From assembly GCA_002317595.1 (NCBI GenBank), contig DCHL01000088.1:1-10637 (forward strand): 10,637 bases of DNA, in the 5' to 3' direction. Position 1 is the first letter of the stretch; every line of letters starts with the position of its first letter. The translations under genes were made by a program, and so were the position numbers. Source of the DNA: Lachnospiraceae bacterium UBA1753. Its GTDB lineage: Bacteria > Bacillota > Clostridia > Lachnospirales > Lachnospiraceae. The notes under the pieces are model-generated. The model did no database searches, was not told the DNA's origin, and saw only the letters and a list, made by a program, of their open reading frames with translations. This document shows, in pieces, positions 1 to 6,300 of the stretch.

Positions 1-96
1 CCTCTCACGTATTGGCTCTTCCCACCACTTCCCTCCCAGCCTATACACCCAGGAAACTTCTCAAGTATTGGCTCTTCCCTCAACTTTCCTCCGCCA
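1..96. repeat. 56-bp direct repeat, two copies, at the left edge
   Basis: A pyrimidine-rich stretch at 1-37 recurs at 57-93, with about 31 of 36 aligned positions identical. The exact core GTATTGGCTCTTCCC occurs at 9-23 and 65-79. It contains no coding signal. It resembles the gene-end arrays elsewhere in the window, so it may be the tail of an array behind a gene lying left of the window; that gene is not visible. Confidence 0.7.
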
Positions 97-141
97 CCTT
101 ACCATCCCCACACAAGTTGTGAATATCCTTCCACCGCAAAG

Positions 142-179
142 TATTCCAACTTAAGTGGCGATGTTGTATAATTGGAATA
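142..179 (+). promoter_or_regulatory. Probable promoter of the eutS-eutP operon with a flanking dyad
   Basis: A perfect -10 hexamer TATAAT lies at 167-172, with a weak -35 candidate TTCCAA at 144-149 (17-bp spacer). The -10 is followed by about 50 bases to the SD-supported start at 223. An 8-bp inverted repeat, TATTCCAA at 142-149 and TTGGAATA at 172-179, brackets the spacer and -10, which is a plausible operator position. The -10 is seen directly; promoter activity and the operator role are inferred. Confidence 0.45.
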
Positions 180-222
180 GTGTCGCATGGTATAAGTGCA
201 AGAGCGAAAGAGAGGAAATACG

Positions 223-585
223 ATGGCCAATAATACAGACCAGATCAGAATAGTCCAGGAGACAGTTGCAGGTAAGGAGATTACCTTTGCACACATTATG
301 GGTGGACCGGCTCCCGTAATATATCAGAAGCTTGGCCTCAATCCTCAGATTGACTACCGCTCTTCTGCAATCGGTATCATGAACATGACACCTCCTGAAT
401 CCGCGGTTATCGCATCCGACATCGCAGTCAAGAGTGGCGATGTGTACCTCGGATTTGCCGACAGATTCACAGGAACCCTCATCATCACCGGTGAACTTTC
501 CGATGTCGAGTCAGCCATGACAGAGATTGTAAATTACTTCAGGGACGAGCTTGAATATGTTGTCTGCAAGATAACCAAGCGATAA
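223..585 (+). CDS. eutS: EutS/PduU-type bacterial microcompartment shell protein (first copy)
   Basis: A 120-aa single-domain shell protein of the circularly permuted BMC family, which forms hexameric tiles in ethanolamine- and propanediol-type microcompartment shells. Family signatures are visible: an N-terminal VAGKEITFAHI stretch (EutS/PduU have VPGKQVTLAHL), then AIGIMNMTPPES, a SGDVYLGFADRFTGTLIITG core (family: DVxIGFLDRFxGA) and a C-terminal CKITKR (PduU: CSITRT). Length matches EutS (111) and PduU (116). The start at ATG 223 is chosen because AGAGAGG at 209-215 sits 7 bases before it; an in-frame GTG at 196 lacks an SD. It is the first gene of a probable operon and is followed by a 38-bp tandem array. 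EutS and PduU cannot be told apart with confidence from sequence alone. Confidence 0.92.
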   Translation: MANNTDQIRIVQETVAGKEITFAHIMGGPAPVIYQKLGLNPQIDYRSSAIGIMNMTPPESAVIASDIAVKSGDVYLGFADRFTGTLIITGELSDVESAMTEIVNYFRDELEYVVCKITKR

Positions 586-726
586 CAGATCACTGAGTGA
601 TAGCAGAATCACTTAAGGATTAACAAATCACTGCAGGGTAGCAGGATCACTTAAGGATGTACGAATCACTGCAGAGTAGCAGAATCACTTAAGGATTAAC
701 GAATCACTGAAGGGTAGCAGATCACC
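579..726 (+). repeat. 38-bp tandem array between the two shell genes
   Basis: Three near-identical 38-bp units start at 601, 639 and 677, each with TAGCAG followed by ATCACTTAAGGAT, and a partial unit starts at 715. The preceding bases (about 579-600) match the second half of the unit, so the array begins inside the last codons and stop (TAA 583-585) of the first eutS. Units differ at only 2-5 positions. Each contains CTTAAG, and two contain CTGCAG. It fills the whole gap up to the SD (GGGAGG, 727-732) of the next gene. Confidence 0.9.
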
Positions 727-744
727 GGGAGGCAATGAGCGGCT

Positions 745-1176
745 ATGATTAAAATGACCAGGGAAGAGCTGCTAGAGCGCATCTTCCAATCAGACTTTGA
801 GAGTCTAAAGGGTCAGACACTTAGAATGACAAGGGTACGAGTACCTGGGAAGGAAGTGTGTCTGGCACACATCATAAATCCAAATGACACAGCAGTGTAT
901 CAGAATCTCGGCCTTCACATCGGAGTCCACGAGGGGGAAGACCACACAGGCGAGACCATCGGCATGATCCGCTTCACTCCCTGGGAGGCAGTTGTTGTTG
1001 CCGCAGACACAGCGCTTAAGGCTGCTGACGTAGAGATTGGTTTCATGGACCGTTTCTGTGGCTCGCTGATTATCACAGGCGGTCATTCACAGGTTCAGAC
1101 CGCAGTCGAGGAAGTAGTCAGATTTTTCGGAGAAGAGCTTGGTTTTGCAACCTGCGAGGTCAATAGAAGCAGATAA
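745..1176 (+). CDS. eutS: EutS/PduU-type shell protein paralogue with an N-terminal extension
   Basis: A 143-aa second copy of the permuted BMC shell family. The core runs from about residue 29 (RVRVPGKEVCLAHI) through TIGMIRFTPWEAVVVAADTALKAADVEIGFMDRFCGSLIITGG to CEVNRSR, so all family blocks are present. Unlike EutS or PduU it carries about 25 extra N-terminal residues (TREELLERIFQSDFESLKG, 5-23) with L9, L10, I13, F14, F18 and L21 spaced as an amphipathic helix. It also has a longer acidic loop (HEGEDHTGE) before the second block. The start at ATG 745 is reached from GGGAGG at 727-732 with a long 12-base spacer; ATG 754 is an in-frame alternative. A 5-codon ORF begins at 735, nearer the SD. 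It is clearly diverged from the first copy, so specialised rather than a recent duplicate. Confidence 0.9.
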   Translation: MIKMTREELLERIFQSDFESLKGQTLRMTRVRVPGKEVCLAHIINPNDTAVYQNLGLHIGVHEGEDHTGETIGMIRFTPWEAVVVAADTALKAADVEIGFMDRFCGSLIITGGHSQVQTAVEEVVRFFGEELGFATCEVNRSR

Positions 1177-1398
1177 TCAATTCATTTTTGAAGATTTTCA
1201 TTCTATCAATGCAGATTATCAATTAATTAGAGCAAATTATCATTCTATTTGAGCAATTTATCATTTAATTAGAGCAGATTATCACTTAATCCGAGCAGAT
1301 TATCATTTAATTAAAGCAATTTATCATTTAATTAGAGCAGATTATCACTTAATCCGAGCAGATTATCATTTAATTAAAGCAATTTATCATTTAATTCA
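1168..1398 (+). repeat. 21-bp tandem array, about 11 units
   Basis: Units begin every 21 bases at 1168, 1189, 1210, 1231, 1252, 1273, 1294, 1315, 1336, 1357 and 1378. Most begin AGCA and continue as TTATCA plus an AT-rich tail; the first two are degenerate. Three unit types alternate, giving a perfect 63-bp higher-order repeat (1252-1314 and 1315-1377). The first unit is the end of the second eutS, AGC AGA TAA, and the last ends at the A of the eutP start codon (1398). The array therefore occupies the entire intergenic gap. It holds no reading frame of note and no Shine-Dalgarno sequence. Confidence 0.95.
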
Positions 1399-1889
1399 TG
1401 AAGAAATTATTCCTAATGGGCAGAAGCGAAGCCGGCAAGACATCACTTGTCCAGGCCCTCCGTGGCGAAGAGCTTCACTATGTCAAGACACAGATAACAA
1501 AAACAGACGAGGAGCTTATTGATTCTCCTGGCGAGTACGCTGAGTCCAAGCACTTCAGCGTAGGTCTTGCATGCTTTTCATTCGAGGCAGATGCCGTTGC
1601 CATAGTGCAGGCAGCCGACGAGCCCTTCAATCTGTTCGGGGCATGTCTCCACACCTTCATCTCCCGCCCTCTCATTGGAGTAATCACGAAACCTGATTCA
1701 CCCTATGCCAATATCCCGATGATCCGTCTGTGGATGGAGAACGCGGGCTGCGACAGGATTTTTGTCATCAACAATGTCACTGGCGAAGGCATAAGCGAAC
1801 TCCTCGAGTATCTGAACGAAGACGTAAAGCCCCTCACCCTCGAGGAAGCCATAGAGAGGCAGAGCTGCGGCATAAGCGAGTGGGAGTAA
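1398..1889 (+). CDS. eutP: EutP/PduV-like small GTPase
   Basis: A 163-aa P-loop protein, the usual size for EutP (159 aa in E. coli) and PduV. The Walker A/G1 motif GRSEAGKTS is at residues 8-16, the family's distinctive G3 block DSPGEY at 42-47 (EutP: DTPGEY) and G4 TKPD at 97-100. A late NVTGEGISEL block at 126-135 occupies the G5 region. Members associate with microcompartments: PduV has been placed on the outside of Pdu shells, and EutP has been reported to have acetate kinase activity in Salmonella. The start at ATG 1398 is required because the P-loop begins at residue 8, yet no SD precedes it; the 21-bp array runs directly into the start codon. Position behind two shell genes fits a shell-associated role. 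Whether it works as a GTPase or a kinase here is unknown. Confidence 0.88.
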   Translation: MKKLFLMGRSEAGKTSLVQALRGEELHYVKTQITKTDEELIDSPGEYAESKHFSVGLACFSFEADAVAIVQAADEPFNLFGACLHTFISRPLIGVITKPDSPYANIPMIRLWMENAGCDRIFVINNVTGEGISELLEYLNEDVKPLTLEEAIERQSCGISEWE

Positions 1890-1963
1890 AGCAGCTAACA
1901 GATGCAATATGCAAATCACGCAACGAGAAAAAGCAACGAGCAGGTGCAGTTAGCGGAGTAGAC

Positions 1964-2725
1964 ATGTCTGTATATATCACGGGTGACCTTCACGGCGACT
2001 TCAGCCGTTTTCACACAGATGAATTCAAAAAAACAAGCCCCTCCATCAGGAAGGGCGATTATCTTATCATAACAGGGGACTTCTCTGTCATCGTTGACAG
2101 ACGCCCTTCTTTTCGTGAGCTTGTAAAAAAATTCCAGGCATCTTCTCTGCCCTTCACAATTCTCTTTATAGACGGCAATCATGAGAATCATGACAGACTT
2201 GCAGCCCTGCCCGTTTCCGAGTGGAATGGCGGACTTGTCCACAGGATTACACCGTCAATAATTCATCTCATGCGCGGCCAGATATATACCATTGAAGGGA
2301 AAAAATATTTCACCTTCGGCGGTGCCAGGAGCCACGATCTTCCAGAAGGTCCACTCTACAGAGACGACCCCCAGTTCGAGGAAAAACGCGAAGACTTTGA
2401 ACGCCGTGGCGTATTCTACAGGATAGCTTATGAAGACTGGTGGCCCACCGAGATGCCAACTGATGAAGAGTACGCTGAAGGACTGCGCAATTTAGAGAAG
2501 CATGGCGGCGCTGTCGATTACATCATCACACACTGCTGCGCATCCAGCGTACAGGAAAAAATCTACCGCGGCCATTCAGACCCCGATGAACTCACTGAAT
2601 ACCTTGAAGGCATAAGAAGCACGGTATCATTCTCCCACTGGTACTTTGGGCACTACCACTCTGACTCAGAAGTTTCCGAGTCAGAGACCCTAGTTCACAG
2701 AAGAATAATATCCTTGTATTCCTGA
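1964..2725 (+). CDS. Metallophosphoesterase (calcineurin-like)
   Basis: A 253-aa cytosolic phosphoesterase with the full metal-binding set: D8-x-H10 (GDLHG), G38-D39 (GDF), G71-N-H-E (GNHE), H190 (ITHCC) and G229-H-Y-H232. I recall homologues of this length as common in Lachnospiraceae and related Clostridia, where the second motif also reads GDFG without the usual trailing D or N, so the GDF form is probably normal for the group. The start ATG 1964 is supported by GGAG at 1955-1958; the frame stays open upstream to 1730, but that part overlaps eutP and lacks the fold. It follows eutP by 74 bases, on the same strand, and may be co-transcribed. Nothing shows that its substrate is linked to the microcompartment genes; a protein or nucleotide phosphatase are both possible. 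Confidence 0.88.
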   Translation: MSVYITGDLHGDFSRFHTDEFKKTSPSIRKGDYLIITGDFSVIVDRRPSFRELVKKFQASSLPFTILFIDGNHENHDRLAALPVSEWNGGLVHRITPSIIHLMRGQIYTIEGKKYFTFGGARSHDLPEGPLYRDDPQFEEKREDFERRGVFYRIAYEDWWPTEMPTDEEYAEGLRNLEKHGGAVDYIITHCCASSVQEKIYRGHSDPDELTEYLEGIRSTVSFSHWYFGHYHSDSEVSESETLVHRRIISLYS

Positions 2726-2753
2726 AGTTTCAATAACTGGCAGGAAAACCTAC

Positions 2754-2840
2754 GCCCTATCTCAGGTAATATATAGCAGCTAAATCTCTGCCCTATCTCA
2801 GGTAATATATAGCAGCTAAATCTCTGCCCTATCTCAGGTA
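2754..2840. repeat. 36-bp tandem array at the convergent metallophosphoesterase/kinase junction
   Basis: Two identical 36-bp units begin at 2754 and 2790 (GCCCTATCTCAGGTA at their left end), and the first 15 bases recur at 2826-2840. That third copy is the 3' end of the minus-strand kinase-like gene, including its stop (TAG, 2829-2831). On the minus strand the unit is 12 codons long and in frame with the gene, each copy again ending in L-R-stop. No hairpin plus T-tract terminator is visible in this gap. Confidence 0.95.
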
Positions 2841-4949
2841 CTTGCCCAACTGGGCGAAGGCAAGCAGTCCGCAGATACCATCCTCACCATCAGGAAGTTT
2901 CTGGTAATTTGCAAAGCTGTAAATCGGGATGAATCTTGCAGATGGATATTTTTTCTCAAACAGTCTCCTCATCCTGCCGAGGACTCCGGCCCTGACAATA
3001 ACCAGGGTTGCCTCATCATCTTCGGGCAGCATGGTCTCATCTATCTCCCGTCCAACAACTATTTCGCAGCTGATTCCGAGTTCTCCCAAAAGTTTCTCGA
3101 GCGAATCTGCATTGAGCTGATTCTCTTCTATCAGGATAATCTTGTCCGTATAGTCATTGACCGGAATCATCGCAGTCTCAGACTCTGTGGTCTGGTCAAA
3201 GGTAAGAGTAAATGTAGTTCCCTTTCCAGGAGCAGAACGTACTACCATCTCACCGCCCATCAGCTTAACAAGGCTTCTACAGATGGACAGGTCAAGTCCT
3301 GCTGACATATTGTTGCTGTCCCACTTACCATTCCTTCCAAAATAGTTGAAGAATCCATCAATCTCATCCTCCCTGATTCCAGCACCCGTATCAGAGACTG
3401 CAAACGTGAGAGATACCTTTCCATATCTTATTCTGGACTGTGCCCTCAGAAGAATATACCCTTCATTTGTGAATCTTATTGCATTATCGAGGAGGATGCC
3501 AAGCATCTGCTCAATTCTATGGGCATCTCCATATAATACGCGTGGAAGTCCTGGTGATATCTGAGTTACAAATCTCACCCTCGTGTCATCGACCTTGAGG
3601 GCAGCACTCTCAATCAGACGCGACAGAAGTTCCTCGAGATTGTACATCTCATTTTTAATTACCATCTGTCCGGATTCCATCTTCGCAGCATCCAGCATGC
3701 TCTCCACAACAGAAAGTAGTTCGTTATTTTTTGAAATGATATCATAAAGCGACTGCGTTGCAGTCTCGTCATTTTCATACAACAGCATTTCGCTGGCGGT
3801 TTCGATATTGTACTTTACAACGTTGACAATACTGCTGTTCATGCCCCTGAAGAAGGTCTCCCTCGCCAGGTTGGCACGGTCTGCCTCCTTCTCACTATCT
3901 TCCACCTTACGACGGCTCTCCTCAATCTGAGTCTTGTCATTCAGGATAGCAATAACACTGATTACCTCATTGAAACGGTCATAAATCACAGAGCATTTCA
4001 CCTGACAGATAGAATCGTTCTTCTTGACCAGTACATCTGCGTCAAATTCAGGTGAAAGGTTCACGAACTCACTTTTTATACGCTCAATATCATTTGCGCC
4101 AAGTCCGATGACCCAGTCTGAAAGAACCGAACCGACCAGTTCATCCCTCTGTGCATCAAGATATGTACACGCATCATCATTACACTCAGTAATCTCAAAT
4201 CTGTCATTAAAGGTAACTACAGGAATCGACACCTTCCTGAAGATGAAATCAATCATCTTGCTTCCACTGATAGAAACATCCTTGTACTGACGGAAGTTCT
4301 CGTACATAAAGGAAATAGCAATGAAGTTCGCCACGGCAGATGTGGGCAATGCAGGGTATCCCAGCGAAGGAAGCAGGACATCAAAGATCTGTGCCAGCGA
4401 CACAATGATGCCTGCCCAGACGGCAAAGCGCACCATACGCCGCTCTCTCTTGTACTTAGCGTTCCTCCACCAGCGATGACATATAACAAACCAGATAACT
4501 AACAGAATAACAATATATGACTGAAACACATAGTTGCCATGCCAGCTGTTCGCCATGTAGTATCTTCCATAACTCGTATCAACAAATGTAACGGCAGCAG
4601 GAAATACCATGCTGAAGAAACAGATTACGGCCCCTGATACAAGCGCAATCTTGAGTGATCTAATATTGAATGCAGTATCACCAGATATCTTAACCAGGTA
4701 TAGAACCAGCAGTGGACAACAGGTGTATATTCCAAGAAGTGCCACTCCCCTGAAAATATATGCACCCACATTAGTATCAGCAATTCCCATAAGACCAAAG
4801 CCGATGCACCACAGACTTCCGGCAAGACATATGGTAAAAAATAATCTTCCGGTGCTGCCCCTGCCGATATTGCCCTCTAGTGACATGACGCCCCTCGCCA
4901 TATCGATAAGCCCTAATAAAATTAAGAAACCACAAAGTAAAATTGCCAC
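2829..4949 (-). CDS. Membrane sensor-kinase-like protein, degenerate at both phosphotransfer sites
   Basis: A 706-aa protein read from a GTG start at 4949 behind GGAGG (6-base spacer). Residues 1-220 hold about seven hydrophobic segments (7TM-type sensor). Residues 230-345 look PAS-like, 345-430 form the helical dimerisation region and 470-585 an HATPase domain with N489 (LLDNA), D520-x-G-x-G (SDTGAGI) and AGLDLSI at 550-556. Residues 601-706 are a receiver-like domain. The H-box that normally reads MSHEIRTP is MNSSIVNV at 370-377, with Ser372 where the phosphoacceptor His belongs. The receiver keeps only acidic E608/E609; the central Asp is V652/R653 and the conserved Lys is absent near 698. 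ATP binding appears preserved while phosphotransfer does not. It stands alone, divergent from the DUF1294 gene, with no response regulator beside it. A regulatory pseudokinase is the likeliest reading. Confidence 0.88.
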   Translation of the reverse strand: MAILLCGFLILLGLIDMARGVMSLEGNIGRGSTGRLFFTICLAGSLWCIGFGLMGIADTNVGAYIFRGVALLGIYTCCPLLVLYLVKISGDTAFNIRSLKIALVSGAVICFFSMVFPAAVTFVDTSYGRYYMANSWHGNYVFQSYIVILLVIWFVICHRWWRNAKYKRERRMVRFAVWAGIIVSLAQIFDVLLPSLGYPALPTSAVANFIAISFMYENFRQYKDVSISGSKMIDFIFRKVSIPVVTFNDRFEITECNDDACTYLDAQRDELVGSVLSDWVIGLGANDIERIKSEFVNLSPEFDADVLVKKNDSICQVKCSVIYDRFNEVISVIAILNDKTQIEESRRKVEDSEKEADRANLARETFFRGMNSSIVNVVKYNIETASEMLLYENDETATQSLYDIISKNNELLSVVESMLDAAKMESGQMVIKNEMYNLEELLSRLIESAALKVDDTRVRFVTQISPGLPRVLYGDAHRIEQMLGILLDNAIRFTNEGYILLRAQSRIRYGKVSLTFAVSDTGAGIREDEIDGFFNYFGRNGKWDSNNMSAGLDLSICRSLVKLMGGEMVVRSAPGKGTTFTLTFDQTTESETAMIPVNDYTDKIILIEENQLNADSLEKLLGELGISCEIVVGREIDETMLPEDDEATLVIVRAGVLGRMRRLFEKKYPSARFIPIYSFANYQKLPDGEDGICGLLAFAQLGKYLR

Positions 4950-4980
4950 TTTATTCCTCCAAAAAATCCGTCATGATGAA

Positions 4981-5026
4981 ATTATATAACTATTTCACAA
5001 TATTTGAAATAAAATTGTGTTATATT
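4981..5026. promoter_or_regulatory. Divergent promoter region between the kinase-like and DUF1294 genes
   Basis: Rightward, an extended -10 TGTTATATT at 5018-5026 lies 21 bases before the DUF1294 start; its -35 is poor. Leftward, TATAAT is read on the minus strand from 4986-4981, 32 bases before the GTG start, with a weak TTTCAA -35 at 5009-5004. An inverted repeat, CACAAT at 4996-5001 and ATTGTG at 5014-5019, sits between and touches the rightward -10. Control of both genes from one operator is possible but inferred. Confidence 0.4.
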
Positions 5027-5047
5027 GGTTTGTATTGGAGGTAGAAC

Positions 5048-5350
5048 ATGACATTAAACTTTACTACAATCATTCTCTGCTATATCGCAGCCATCAACCT
5101 ATTTGGTTTTATCCTTATGGGAATAGATAAATTCAAGGCGATTCACCAGCACTGGAGAATACCCGAATTCAATCTTTTTCTCGTTGCCATCATAGGTGGA
5201 AGTATTGGCTCGCTTCTGGGAATGTATACTTTCAGACACAAGACACAGCACCTCTCCTTCGTGATTGGAATGCCACTTATTCTTGTACTTCAGATTGGAT
5301 TATTAATATGGCTGAAGTTCTACTCACCCTTCAAGATTCTGGTGATGTAG
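5048..5350 (+). CDS. DUF1294 family small membrane protein
   Basis: A 100-aa integral membrane protein matching the DUF1294 pattern: an N-terminal hydrophobic helix, then MGIDKFKAIHQHWRIPE (24-40; family core DKxxAxxxxWRIPE), a second helix with GGSIGSLLGM (50-59), the FRHKT motif (62-66) and a third helix near 70-91 ending before a short basic tail. Length is typical. SD GGAGG at 5037-5041 lies 6 bases before ATG 5048. It is a single-gene unit, divergent from the kinase-like gene and convergent with the DegV gene. No biochemical role is established for the family, and nothing nearby suggests one. Confidence 0.93.
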   Translation: MTLNFTTIILCYIAAINLFGFILMGIDKFKAIHQHWRIPEFNLFLVAIIGGSIGSLLGMYTFRHKTQHLSFVIGMPLILVLQIGLLIWLKFYSPFKILVM

Positions 5351-5375
5351 CCCCTCAGCCACAGATTAGCTAGTA

Positions 5376-5462
5376 TAGATTATTTCTTAGAATGTTGCAG
5401 CAACTAGATTATTTCCTAAAATGCTGCAACAACTAGATTACTTCTTAGAATGTTACGACAAC
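5376..5462. repeat. 29-bp tandem array at the convergent DUF1294/DegV junction
   Basis: Three units start at 5376, 5405 and 5434, each beginning TAGATTA and ending CAAC. The third overlaps the last codons and stop (TAA, 5447-5445 on minus) of the DegV gene. Read on the minus strand, the upstream copies spell variants of the same terminus: GTTGTTGCAGCATTTTAG against GTTGTCGTAACATTCTAA in the gene. Every difference among the three units is a transition. Unit 1 contains the dyad GTTGCAGCAAC. Confidence 0.95.
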
Positions 5463-6281
5463 GCCGCCGTCAGATGCATACAGACTTGTAATGCCCCTTG
5501 CCTCAAGAATCAGCGTATCCTTGAACTTTGCCCTTGCAAGGAAATCCAGGCGAAGTTTCTCTGCCCTCTCGGGACAGTTGCACTGGCTTATCATCAGGGT
5601 CTTACCCTCGGTCGTGTTATTTTCCAGCATCATATCGATCATTTTAGAAAGTGCCTTATCAATGCCTCGCGCCTGTCCCATCTGAACGATGGTTCCCTCG
5701 AGGGTTCCGGCCATGATGGGCTTTATGCTGAGCACATTCGCCACCAGGGCCTTGACCGTTCCGAGTCTTCCGTTCTTGCGAAGTGCCTCAAGAGATTCCA
5801 ACACGAAGAAGGTTCTTCTCTCATCAATCTTCTTCTCAATTATTTCAACGATCTCTTCAAAAAGAAGTCCCTGCTCCTCGTACTCCCTGATCCAGAAAGC
5901 AATCTGGGTCTCACCGCTTGCGGCTGACCTTGAGTTGAACACATGAATCTTCTTCCCCTCGTGCTCTTCCTCGTACATCCTCGCACCAAGTACGGCACTG
6001 TTATAGGAACCTGAGAGTTCTGCAGAGAGCGTCACAATGTAGATATGCTCCGCATCTGTATCCATCACATTTGTGTACGCCTCAGGAGATGAACAGTTTG
6101 ACTTAGGACAGTTGGGACTTGCCGCAGCTCTCCTCAGAAAGTCTTGCTGGTCAAAGGTATCATCATCTATAATATGGTAGTCGTCCACAGTGATACCCAT
6201 GGGGACGATTGCACACTCGACATTGCTCCTGTACTCCTCTGTGAGTTCACAGCAGCTATCAACAATTACTTTATAACTCAA
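5445..6281 (-). CDS. DegV family fatty-acid-binding protein (FakB-type)
   Basis: A 278-aa two-domain protein of the DegV family, whose studied members (FakB) carry a fatty acid to the FakA kinase for acyl-phosphate formation. The N-terminal domain starts MSYKVIVDSCCELTEEY, where family members have a conserved DSxxDL turn. The SAELSGSYNSA block (family SxxLSGTYxSA) and the dimerisation-region ESLEALRKNGRLG motif are clear. At the C-terminus SLYASDGGVVVTF replaces the HxGPGAxG of characterised FakB proteins, a variant I have seen in Clostridia and possibly linked to a different ligand. The start is TTG 6281 with GGAGG five bases upstream (6291-6287). FakA is not in the window. It is convergent with DUF1294 and divergent from the DUF5721-like gene. 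Confidence 0.9.
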   Translation of the reverse strand: MSYKVIVDSCCELTEEYRSNVECAIVPMGITVDDYHIIDDDTFDQQDFLRRAAASPNCPKSNCSSPEAYTNVMDTDAEHIYIVTLSAELSGSYNSAVLGARMYEEEHEGKKIHVFNSRSAASGETQIAFWIREYEEQGLLFEEIVEIIEKKIDERRTFFVLESLEALRKNGRLGTVKALVANVLSIKPIMAGTLEGTIVQMGQARGIDKALSKMIDMMLENNTTEGKTLMISQCNCPERAEKLRLDFLARAKFKDTLILEARGITSLYASDGGVVVTF

Positions 6282-6300
6282 GTTGGCCTCCGTTCTTTCG

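Noticed and set aside
196..222. Nine-codon N-terminal extension of the first eutS from GTG 196
   Set aside because: The GTG lacks an SD, and the would-be extension contains the AGAGAGG site that serves ATG 223.
735..752. Five-codon ORF ATGAGCGGCTATGATTAA as a leader peptide for the second eutS
   Set aside because: It is only 2 bases from the SD and too short to judge; more likely incidental, although the SD-to-ATG 745 spacing of 12 is long.
586..1398. CRISPR array, because of regular short repeats
   Set aside because: Units follow one another without unique spacers, differ in sequence and period between gaps, and no cas-like gene is present.
1730..1963. Metallophosphoesterase starting at 1730
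   Set aside because: This part overlaps eutP in another frame and reads as basic low-information sequence; the fold begins at MSVYITGDLHG with a good SD.
5421..5946. Plus-strand ORFs opposite the DegV gene
   Set aside because: They are shadows of a fully conserved DegV coding sequence, with no SD or recognisable domain.
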